Source: Pyropia haitanensis (lineage: Eukaryota > Rhodophyta > Bangiophyceae > Bangiales > Bangiaceae). Taken from it: a stretch of DNA of 64,000 bases. Below the pieces are notes generated by a model. That model worked only from the letters and a program-made list of their open reading frames with translations. It had not been told where the DNA came from and did not search any database. Each line of letters opens with the position of its first letter. Within the stretch, counting starts at the first letter, position 1. This document shows positions 29,983 to 39,874 of the stretch, in pieces. Location: NCBI GenBank assembly GCA_008729055.1, contig SDUX01000082.1, positions 35,842 to 99,841 of the forward strand, written 5' to 3'. Made by a program: the position numbers and the translations under genes.

Positions 29983-30964
29983 CTAACTCTTCTTCACCGC
30001 CGAAGCGAGGAACGGGTGGCGCCGCAGCTGTGACGTTGTCGCCCGCGACGTCGGGTCCCACACCCAGCACGCCGACAAAAAGCTGCGGCACTCGCGCGAC
30101 AGCCCCGACGGCAGTGGCGGGCGGCGGCTCTTGGACAGCGCGACGAGCGCGCTCATGGCGGTGAGCTCGTGCCACGGCCGCCGGCCCGTCGCGAGCTCCA
30201 TCACCGTACACCCGAGGGACCACACGTCCACCGACGCCGTGTACGGCCGCTGCTCAATGACCTCGGGCGCGATGTAGTGGGGCGTCCCGCAGACGGTGCG
30301 GCCGCTGATGCCGGGCACCGCCGGGGCGGCGGACACGCCAAAGTCACAGATCTTGACCACCCCGTCCCGCGTGACGAGCACGTTGGCGGGCTTGAGGTCC
30401 CGGTGGGTCACCCCCCGGGAGTGGAGGTAGGCGAGGCCGTCAATCAGCTGGCGGGTGATCTCGGCGACGAGCGGCTCGGGGAAGGAGCCGTACTGCGCCA
30501 CGTGCTCCGCGAGGGACCACCCATTGACGTACTCGACGACCAGGGAGAGGGCGCCCGCCTCGTCTGTGTAGCAGCCCAGGTAGCGGACGACGTTTGGGTG
30601 GCGGAGGCCCGCCCAGACGCGCTGCTCCTTCACCGCCCGCGCGTTGAGGTCGGCCAGGGCGGTCGCGTCGGCGGCGGCGTCGGCGTGGAAGCGCTTGATC
30701 GCGACCAGCTGGCCCGACCGGACGTTGCGGGCGAGCACGACGGTGCCGTAGCCGCCGCGGCCGAGCACCTGGCCCAGCTCAAACTGCTGCGCCTCGAGCA
30801 CGCCCGGATGCTCCGCGTCGCCGCCGCCGCCCCGGCCACCCCGGCGGCCGTGGGGGCTCTCCGCGCTGCACGCGCTGCCGACGGGCGACGGAGCGGCGGC
30901 CACCTCCCACGGCGGCGGCGGCGACTGGCGGGGCGCCGCCGGCGAGTGCCGCCGCTCCTCCTTG

Positions 30965-31005
<41 letters not shown>

Positions 31006-32185
31006 GGGCGAGCCCTTGGCGTCGGCCGCGGCGGCCGACGAGAGGAGGCTGCCCAGCTGGCCAATCGCGCCGCCGAGATGGGCGGCGGCGGCCCGCCCCG
31101 CGGCGGCCGCCGCCGCCGCCGCCTGGCTCCCCGCCGCGGACGTGACCGCCCGTGGCAGCGCCGCCGCCGCGCCCGCCGCCGCGGACGCGGCGGACCGAGC
31201 CGCGGCGGCCGCCGCGGCGGGCGCCACCGACACGACCCGCCCCGACGGGCGGAACGGGGCGGCGGCGGCGGCGGCGGCGGCGGCGGTAGCGGCGGCGGCG
31301 GACGCGGCGGCGGGCGTGGCGGCCGGCGCGGGCGACGCGGCGCCGAGGGCGCCCGCCGGCGCGACCGTGTCGGGCGCCGCCACCGCCGCCTGCAGGCGGG
31401 AGAGCGCGGCGGAGAGGGCGGCGATGGAGGCGGGCGCGGCGGGCACGCCGGGGGAGGCGGCCGCCGCGGCGGCCGACGCGGGCGACGCGAGCGGCGACGG
31501 CCGCCGCGCGCACGCGGGCGACGCGGGCACCGACGGCGGCCGCCCGCCCGACGCGTCAGCGCGGATGCGGGCGGCGAGGTCATAGAGGCTGGGGGGGGGG
31601 GGGCGGGGGGGGAGTAGGGGACGGCGCCAGCAGGTCGACGCAGCGGCACACCACAGCACACACCACAGCAGACGGCGGGCGAGCAGGGAGCGCAGACGGC
31701 ACGGCCACAGAGCAGCGAGGTTAGCATCTCGGCACGCCGCCGCCGCCACCGCCACCGGCCGGCGGCCGCGGCCGCCGTCGCGGGTGGCGCGGGCCGACCA
31801 GCCCGCCGCGGGGCGCCGGCGCGCCGCTCCACCCCCCCCCCCCCCGCCGCCGCGTGTGCTGCGGTCGCCCCCCCCCCCCCCTTCGACGCGAGCGAGCCCA
31901 CCCCCCCAACCTACCCACTGACGGTGCGGCCAGCGGCGGCGGCGACGCCCACCCGCGCGGCGGCCTGCCGCAGCACCAGCGCCCGGTGCGGGTGGCCCGC
32001 CGCGGCGAGCACCCGCAGCGCCGTCACCGCGTCGGCCTTTAGCGCGGCCGCCGCGTCGGGCGCGTCCGCCGCCGCCAGCAGCGCGCACGCGGCGCCGATG
32101 GAGAGGGCGCGCGCCGCCGCCGCGGCGGGCGTCACGGTCGCCCCCCCCCCCCCCCCCTCCCCCCCCCTCCGCCGCCCCCACCGCT

Positions 32186-32224
<39 letters not shown>

Positions 32225-32656
32225 ACCCGCCGCGGCGGCCGTTGCCGACGGCGAACACAGCACCGCGAGCAGCCGGATGAGCGGCCGGAGGGCGGTGCTG
32301 CCCGCCGCGACGCCGCCCTGCGGCGTCGCGACAAACGCGGCGCGCACGTCGGGCGGCAGGGCGGCGGCGGTGCCGCCGCCCGGCGGGCAGCGGAGGCTCC
32401 CCAGCCGCCGCGCGACGGTATCGACGACGCCCGCGTCGCGGAGCGCCGCCGCCGTGCCGGCCGTGCCGCCGAGCAGGCCGAGCAGCGTCGCGGCCTGGCC
32501 AACCACCCCCGCGTCGGCGTCGGTGCGGAGCAGCCCGCCCGCGGCGGGCAGCAGCCGCCCGTCGGCGGTCAGCCGCGGGTGCCACCGGCCCGACGCGGCA
32601 AACGCGCAGAGGCCGCGGAGCGAGTGGAAGAGCGCGTCCGCCGCGTCCGCGGCGCG

Positions 32657-32719
<63 letters not shown>

Positions 32720-32879
32720 CGCAGCGGCCGCCGCCGCCGCCGACGCGACGGCCGTGACGAGCGCCTCGATCGCGCCGTGCTTGGCCGCGTACGACGCCAG
32801 CGGCCCGCCGTGGGCGACCAGGTTGGCCGCCGCCGCCGACGCGTCCGCAGCGGACGCTCCCCCCCCCCCCCGCCCCCTT

Positions 32880-32915
<36 letters not shown>

Positions 32916-33651
32916 GCCACGCGGCGGGCGGGCTCCCCCGCCCAGCGCACCCCGTGAGGCTCGCCAGCAGCGGCGGCAAGACGCCCGCGCGGGCGAGCGC
33001 GGCCGCCACCGCCGCGCCCGCGGCGGCCAGATTCCGCACCGCCCGCGCGGCGGCGGCGGCGGCGGCGCGGCGGTCGGCGGGCGGGGCGGCGGCCCAGCCG
33101 GGGGGCAGCGGCCGCCGCGGCCGGCCGCCGCGGCAGCGCGGCGGGTCCTCTTCGTCCCCCCCGCCCCCCCGGGCCACCCCCATAGACGAGCACGTCGCGG
33201 AGGAGGGCGAGCAGCGGCGGCCGCGCCGCGGCGGCCGCCGCCGTCGCGGCGTCGACGCCGAGGAGGGCGACGAGGTCGGCGGCGGCGGCGGCGGCGGCGG
33301 GCGACGCGGCCGCCGCGCGCGGCGCCGCCGCGGCGGCCGCGTCGAGGGCGGCGGCGGCGGGCAGCCGGCGGCTGCGGGTGGCCGCGGCGAGCGAGACGAG
33401 CGACCGGGTGAGCGACGACGCCGCCGCGGCGCGGGGACGGGTTGGTGGGGAGGGGGGGGGGGGGGGGGGGTGGACGGTCTGGGGGGGGGGGGGGGGGGGG
33501 CCGGACGCAGCGGGCCGCTGGGGGCCAACGAGACGGGCGGGCGGGGGAGCTCGGCGGCGACCGACGCGGCGGAGCGGCCGGCCACCGCGGCGGCGGCGGC
33601 GGCGGCCGGGTGGCCGCAGCCGCCACAGTTGCCACGGCAGTCGTGCGCCAT
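29983..33651 (-). CDS. Armadillo-repeat protein kinase, MEKK/Ste11-like (ARM first, kinase last)
   Basis: Proposed start ATG 33651 (MAHDCRGNCGGCGHPAA). Helical ARM-like repeats follow: SSLTRSLVSLAAATRSRRLP, RAVRNLAAAGAAVAAALARA, LASYAAKHGAIEALVTAVAS, ALFHSLRGLCAFAASGRW, and QAATLLGLLGGTAGTAAALR. They sit in frames that change at G/C runs near 33443-33501, 33160-33175, 32859-32870 and 32138-32165. A clean splice joins RTVSG to LYDLAARIRAD (intron 31589-31914, phase consistent). After an Ala-rich linker comes a complete Ser/Thr kinase: GRGGYGTVV, VAIKRF (Lys), HRDLKPANV, DFG, GTPHYIAPE, and DVWSLGCTVMELATGR, most like MAP kinase kinase kinases. It stops at 29983-29985. Kinase confidence is very high; the single-gene link rests on the splice phase. 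Confidence 0.8.
31589..31914 (-). other. Predicted 326-nt GT-AG intron in the ARM-kinase gene
   Basis: Minus-strand donor AGTGG|GTAGGT at 31915/31914. The acceptor is a long C tract ending CAG at 31591-31589. Joining restores GTC AGT GGC CTC TAT in one frame. The unspliced frame stops at once (TAG within the donor). Confidence 0.8.
32655..32718 (+). repeat. (GCC)n repeat inside the ARM-kinase coding region
   Basis: About 20 uninterrupted GCC units, encoding a poly-Gly tract on the minus strand between two ARM repeats. Likely length-variable. Confidence 0.85.
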
Positions 33652-35088
33652 GGTCGGTGGCAGCCGCGGGGGAAGGGCGCCGGGGAGGGAGGGTGGGGAA
33701 GGGCGCCGGGGAGGGGAGGGTGGGGAGGGGGGAAGGAGGGGGCGGGGGGGGGGGGGTGGGGGGAGTCGTCGAGCAACCCCACGGCCGACGCGGAGGAGAG
33801 GTGCGGAGCGGGCAATGGGGACTGTCGTTGCAGCGGGGGAGGTGGCCGCGAGCGGGGGGGGGAAGGAGGAGGACGGGACGGCGGCGCCCCCCCGCGGGGC
33901 GTCAAGGGCGCGCCACCCCCGGCCGCGGCGGCCCCGCGGCGGCCCACCGCCGGCACCCGCCCCGCCGCGGCGGACGCGGCGGCCGGCACGGCGGCGCGGG
34001 CGGGGAACCACCCCAACCACCACCCCCCCACCGCCCGCGGCGGCGGGGCGACCGCGAACGCAGCCACCCCCCCCCCCTCCCCCCCCCCGCCCCCTCCCCC
34101 CATCACGACCCCGCGCACACGGCGGCGGGCGGCCGCCGCGGGCGGCGCCGCGGCGGCGCCACCCCCCCGCGCCCCCGCCGGGCGGTCGCCGCCGCCATTG
34201 CCGGTGGCGACCAGCCGCCGGGGAAAAAGGGGGGGGGGGGGGAGCGGGCCGCCGCCAAGGACCCCCGCCGCGGTCGCGGTGCGGGCGGCGGCGGCGTCCA
34301 ACTCCCCCCCCCCCCCCCCCCGCCCCCCCCCCCGCTGTCCGCGCCGCCCACCCCCGCCGCCAGACGCGTCTCGGTCTTGCGGGGTGGCGCCGCCGCCGCC
34401 GCCGCGGCGGCGGTGCCGCCCCCCACCCCGTGCGTGGCACCTCCCCCCGCCGGCGTGCGGCGGCCGCCGCGCGCGTGACGTTTGGCAGTGGCGGGGAGGG
34501 GGGGGGCGGCCGCCGCCGGCGGCGCCGCCCCGCCACCGCGCGGCGGCGGCGTGCGGGGGGGCGGCCGCGCGGGCGCGGCGTGGCCACCCATCCGCCCACT
34601 TTCCCCCCCCCCCCCCCCCCCAACGCCCATTCCCCACGCCAAGCGGCGGCCGCGCACGGCAACAGCACCCTGGTGGTCCATACCACGACGGGATTCCCGC
34701 CGCCGCCCCCCCCCCCACGGTGGGGTCGGCGTGGAACGCGGCACCTCCCCCCCCCCCCCAAAAAAAAAAAACCGTCGCGGCCGGCGGCCGACCCACCACA
34801 CGCCCCCCGCCGGCCGCCGTCGCGGCGGCGCGCGGCGGCACCACGCCACCAAATGCCGCGACTGGAAAAACGCGGGCGGCCGCCGCCGCGCCGCCGCCGC
34901 CCGTCGTCGCCGCCGACGCGGCGCGCGCGCGGCCGACGCGGCGGGTGTCGTTGGGGCCGCGCCGAGCGCCGCGTCCCGCCCGTCGGCACGGCGGGAGCCG
35001 CGCGCCGCGGGGGTGTGGGGGGGGGGGGGGGGCGGGGGGGGGGTTGTTTCGACAACCGTGGCGAGGGGGTGTCGCGGCGCCGCTCTGG

Positions 35089-35340
35089 TTTTTTTTTTTT
35101 TTTTTTTGACGGTTTGAACGGTGGGTGGCCGGCGCGGCGGCCAGGACGGCCTGGCGGATGACGCGGGAGGAGTGTCTCCCGTGGGGGATGGGGAATGCAC
35201 GGGGTGGGCCCGTCGATGGGGCGAATGGGGAGGTAGGAATCCAGACCAATGAAATTCTCTGCGTGGGCGTACTTGACAATGCCCCTGCAATGTAGTTGAC
35301 TGGGGGAAGCGTCGTCCCCGTCCTGGTTCCGCTGTGTGGC
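35089..35340 (-). other. AT-richer segment ending in a 19-nt A run on the minus strand (possible retrosequence)
   Basis: The minus strand from ~35340 to 35108 has much more even composition than its surroundings and ends directly in a 19-nt A run (35107-35089), as a retroposed transcript would. Its translation (LHCRGIVKYAHAENFIGLDS) is not recognised. No flanking duplication was identified. Confidence 0.3.
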
Positions 35341-35701
35341 CGCGTCGCACTCGTGGCCGGCGGTGGTGGTCAATGGCACGTTGCCCGCGTGACGCCGCCG
35401 CGGCGGCCACCCCCCGCCGCCGCCATCGCGGGCGGCCGCGGCTGCCACCACCGCCGCCGCCGCCGCCGGCCGGTGCGTGCCGCCCGCCGCCACGCCGCCG
35501 GCCATGAGCCCGCCACGCGCGGCCGGCCACCCCGCCCCGCTCCGCATGGGTGCGGCAGGGGGGGCGGGGGGGGGGCGCCGCGCCGCGCCGGTGCGCGGCG
35601 GTGCGGTTCTCGGCCGACCGCCGCGACGCCGTCGCGGCCGCGGCCTGCGACCGCCGCTGCCACCCCGCCTCGGCCGCGGCGACGCGGCGGCGGCCGCGGT
35701 G

Positions 35702-35736
<35 letters not shown>

Positions 35737-35898
35737 AGCGGCAGCGGCGGCGGTGGCGGGGGGGGGGGGGGGGGGGGGGGGGTGGTGCCGCCACGGCCGC
35801 GGCCGGCGGGTGGCCCGCCGCGGCGGGCGGGCGGCGCGTGGCGCCGCCGCCGCCGCGGGCGGGCGCCTCGTGGGGGGACCCAGCCCGCCAGTGGCCAC

Positions 35899-35965
35899 GG
35901 GCGGGCGGGCGGGCGGGCGGGCGGGCGGGCGGGCGGGCGGGTGGGTGGGTGGGTGGGCGGGCGGG
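35899..35965 (+). repeat. (GGGC)n / (GGGT)n tetranucleotide tract
   Basis: About ten GGGC units, then four GGGT units, then GGGC again. Four or more G-triplets in register make quadruplex formation on the plus strand likely. Confidence 0.85.
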
Positions 35966-36090
35966 ACCGGGGGCTCTTCCCCCCCCCCCCCCCCCTCCTC
36001 TCCCTCCCGCCGCTGTGACGTGGCCGTGCGCGGCCGGCGCGTCGCGGCGACGCGCCCGCAGCCGGTGGTGTGCCGACGGCCGCCACGCGC

Positions 36091-36128
<38 letters not shown>

Positions 36129-36479
36129 CGGCACGGTTTGCTGCGGCGGGAGGCGGTCGCGCCGTCGGCAGCGGGGGGGGCCCGCCGGGGGGGGCGCCGC
36201 CGCCGCCGCCGGCCGTCACCGCCCGCTCACGCTTGCAGAGACCACCACCGCGGGTGCTACGACGGTGAGGGGGTGGGTGCCGGCTCCCCCGCACGGCGAC
36301 CCCGCACGTACCCCCGCCCGCTACGCGTGGCCGTCACTGCCGCAGTCCCCCCCACGACGCGGCGCCCTCGTCCCGTGCCTTTTGCCACTGCCGGGCGGAC
36401 GCGCGCTCTTTGCAACCGCCACCGTTCCCCCCCGGGTGTGGGATCTACCCCCCCCCCCCTTCCCTTGTAGGCCCCCCCC

Positions 36480-38799
36480 ATGTCACCCTACGCGCGGCTT
36501 CCCGACGGCAGCGGCGGCGGCAGCGGCGGCGGCGGCGGCAGCGGCAGCCGCCGACCCGCCGTGACCCGCCGGCTGCTGTCGGCCATCCTCCTCGCGGCGG
36601 GCCTCCTCGGCGGCGCGGCGGTGGCGCTCCTCACCGAGACGGGCGCCCGCTGGACGGCGGGGGGCGGCGTCTTCCAGCCGCTCCGCTCGCGGGCGGCGGC
36701 GCAGCTCGCCGCCGCCGCCGCGGCGGGCGCGTCGCCACCGCCACGGGGCGGCCGCGCCCGCCACGCCGCCGCCCGCCGACGCGGCGGCGGCGGTGGCGGC
36801 GGCGGCGGCGGCGGCGGCCGCGGCGGCGGCGGCGGCGGCAGCGGCGACGCGCCGGCGGGGGAGCTCGCTGCCGCCCCCCCGCCGCCGCCGCGTGGAGCCG
36901 CCGGCGAGCGCTACTGCGACGCCCCCGGCGGGCGCTGCGTCTTTGACGCGGGCTTCCACAGCGGCCAAGACGCCCGCCAGTACCTCGCCGCCGGCTACCG
37001 CGTCGTCGCGGTGGAGGCCAACCCCGCGCTCGCCGCGGCGGGCCGCGCCGCGTTTGCGCCCGCGATTGCCAACGGCACGCTCGTGCTCCTCGGCGTGGGC
37101 CTCATCTCCCACGAGCTGCCGCCGGGCACGCGGCTGCCGTTTTACCGCTCGACGGAGAACGACGTGTGGTCGTCGTTTGCGCCCGAGTGGGGCTGCCGCC
37201 ACGCGGACGGGTCGCCCGCGACGGTGGCGGATACGGACCACTGCAAGGCCGTGGCGGTGCCGACGACGACGTGCGACGCGCTCATCCGCGACTATGGCAC
37301 GCCGTACATGCTCAAGGTAGGCCTGGGGAGGGGATGGACCGGCCGGTGGGATTGGTTTGGAGTGTGGTTGTGGGGCGGGGAGGTACCGAGGGGAGCGGCT
37401 GCCGGGAGGAGAGAACGGGACTGTCGCGGGCTGTTGGGGGACACGGGTTGCATGTTCCTCAGACTGGCCATCCATCGTCAGCGTTGTTCAGCACACACGC
37501 GAGGTACTGACAATGGCTGCTTCGTGTGGCTCGTGTGTATGTGCTGACGTGTTGCCGTCCCATCTGCCCCTTGTGGTGCGTTGAATGTTGGCTCCCCCGT
37601 CTCCATGCGTGGCCCGCCCGGCACAACAGGTGGACATTGAGGGCCAAGACACGCACTGCATCGCCTCCCTCCGTCGCCTCCGCCGCTCCGAGCGCCCCCC
37701 CTACGCGTCGGTGGAGAACGTCACGCCCGACCACATCCGGCTGTTTGAGGGCCTCGGCTACTATCGGTTCAAGGCGGTGGACCAGGGGGTGCTCCACACC
37801 GCCGCCGCCGCGCACGCGCCCGAGCTCCTCGGCCACAGCGGCCCGTTTGGGGCGGCCGCCCCGGACGCGCTGACGGGCACCCACTGGCAGCCCGCGTCGA
37901 CGCTCCTCGCGCGGCTGCCGCTGCCGGGCGTCAACGCCGACACTGGGGACGCGGCGTGGTACGACCTCCACGCCGCGCTGCCGCGGCGGCAGGTGCGGGC
38001 GTACCTTGAGCGGCGGCGGCGGCGGCTGCGCGGCGCGCCCGCGGAGCCGCCGCTGGAGCACGTCGACGCGGTGGGGCCAGCGGCCGCCACGGGCGCGGGC
38101 GCTGCCGCGGCGGCCGCTGCAGACGAGGCCGCCGACAACCAGGACGCGGACGCAGAGGCGGAGGAGGGCGACCCGTCGGGCGTGCCGGCGCTGCCGCTGG
38201 TCTCGCCGCCGGTGGGCGCCAGCGACGGCCGGCGCGCAGAGGGGGGGGACGCGGCGGCGGGCGACGCCGCCGCCACGGGCGCGCCGCCGACAGCGGCGGC
38301 GGCGGCCGACGCGGCGGCGACGGCGGTCCCGCCGGCGGTCCCGCCGCCGGCCGACGCTGCTGCCGCGGCCGCGGCCGCAACGCCGGATGCGGGGGAGGGT
38401 GGCTCGGCGGTGGGCGCTCCTGAACCTGGCGATGGCGGCGCTCCGCGTGGCGGCCCGCCCGCCCCGGTGGCACCCGCCGAGCCAACCGCGGCCGCCTCGC
38501 CGCCGCCGTCGCCGCCCGCTGCCGACGAGGCGACGACGGGCACCCCACTGCCGCCGGTAGTGCCTGCCGGCGACGCTGCCGCCGGCGATGCGGCGGCGGG
38601 AGGGGCCACCCCCGCCGGCGGCGGCTCGCCCGCGCCGGCGGCGCCGACGTTGGCGGCGACGGCCGCGGCGGTCAACGACCCGTCACCGTCGCCTGTGTCC
38701 GCCGCTGACGGCGGGGTGGCGCGCGCCCCAGCCGCGGCGGTCGCTGCGGGAGAGTCGGCGGCGGGGGAGGCGACCGCCGACGAGGTCCCCACCAGGTAG
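36480..38799 (+). CDS. FkbM-type methyltransferase, type II membrane protein, two exons
   Basis: Exon 1 is 36480-37316 and exon 2 is 37630-38799, joined in phase 0 across a GT-AG intron (AAG|GTAGGC ... CACAACAG|GTG), giving 668 residues. A basic N-terminus is followed by one membrane helix (~31-51), suggesting a Golgi/ER lumenal enzyme. The FkbM domain starts near 145: CVFDAGFHSGQDARQYLAAG and YRVVAVEANPAL form the SAM-binding region. YGTPYMLK joined to VDIEGQDTHCIASL at the splice is the family motif. FkbM enzymes O-methylate sugars or other small molecules; the acceptor here is unknown. After ~445 the protein becomes an Ala/Pro/Asp-rich tail of more than 200 residues with no recognisable fold. 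The intron position and frame fit exactly, so the model is well supported. Confidence 0.88.
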
Positions 38800-39874
38800 C
38801 GATGGCCGGGAAGCGAGCCGGCGACGGGGTGAGGCCACGCGACAGCGATCGACGGGGCTGGGCGTGTTGGCGTGCAAAGGACACTGGGAATGACGCAACC
38901 GTAACGACACGTGTGTCATGGGGGGAACCACGCAGGGCAGGCCGCCGAGGCTGGCGGCTCCTGCCGGCGCACGCCGCTGTCACTTTCACGCCGTGGTGGC
39001 CGCTCGCGGCACAGCCGGTGTCCATCCCAGAGTACCTACGCGTGCGCTGCTATTGTGCGAAGAGTACCGGATGTGGGGCACCCCGCGGGGGGCCCCGCTC
39101 CCCCGCGGCGCCCCACACGCGCCGCGTGTGCCGCCGCAGGGGTGGTGGACCCCGCGGGCGCCGCGACGGACGCCCCGCGGGGCGGCCGCCACCGCCGCGA
39201 CCCGCCGCCGGCACCCACCCCCAACCTCCCCGCGGCTGCCCGCCGTCCCCGCCCGCCAGCGGCCAGCGCGCGCCGCCGCGCGGCGACGCGCAGAGGAGCG
39301 GCGCTGGCGGGGGCGTCGCGGCGTCGCGGCCACGGCTCACGGACGGCGCCCGCCGGGCGCCAACCGGGAGAAACAAGACCAGGCGTGATGCACAGGCAAG
39401 CAGCGCACCAAGCGGCGTCGTCCTCGGCTGCCCTTTCCTGTTTTTGCTTTGCGCGCGGCGCGCGCCACGGGGGTCACGCGATAGGGTGGAGAATCTGCGG
39501 GGCGAAAGGCGTGGAAGGGGTGGCGGGGTGCCACAGCCGCGCGCCGCGCGTGGCGCGCCGTGGCGGCGCCCGCCCGATTCGGTGGCAGCAGCAGCCGCCC
39601 TGGATCTCTCACGACCCCGCCCACGCGTTGTTGCGCTGGCCAGCTGTCACCACCGCCGCACCCACAACAGCCGCCACCCGCAGACCCCCCCCCCCCCCCC
39701 GCCCCGGCCCGTCCCCCCCCGCGGCGGTGCTTCCCCCCCCTCCGTCGTCCCGCCCCCACACCGCCGCCGCTCCGCCTCCCCGCCCCTCTCTGTGTTTTTT
39801 TTTTTTTTTTTTTTTCTCTTTTTGGTCTCGTGCCCCCGTGGGACGCCCGCCCCCCCAGGCGCGCACACGCCGCC
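38800..39874. other. Spacer upstream of the sulfite oxidase gene
   Basis: No gene recognised. 39070-39200 is rich in ccccgcgg-type strings. 39700-39850 is C/T-rich with a 21-nt T run at 39795-39815, about 60 bp before the ATG at 39875, and probably forms the promoter/leader. Confidence 0.45.

Larger units (their letters stand above)
33652..36479. other. Long spacer with homopolymers, tetranucleotide repeat and poly-T
   Basis: 2.8 kb without a supported gene. Open frames up to 1,241 codons cross it but translate to Arg/Pro/Gly/Ala strings. It contains poly-G/poly-C runs (e.g. 33443-33500, 34230-34245), an A run at ~34760-34770, a T run at 35089-35107, CGG/GGC runs at 35700-35780 and 36090-36127, and the tetranucleotide tract below. 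It should include the promoters of the kinase (-) and the FkbM gene (+). Confidence 0.5.

Noticed and set aside
31911..36294. Minus-strand open frames of 1,122 and 1,241 codons and an 860-codon plus-strand frame
   Set aside because: Stop codons are rare at this base composition. These translate mostly to Arg/Pro/Gly strings, and the conserved ARM and kinase segments jump between frames, so the long frames are not genes.
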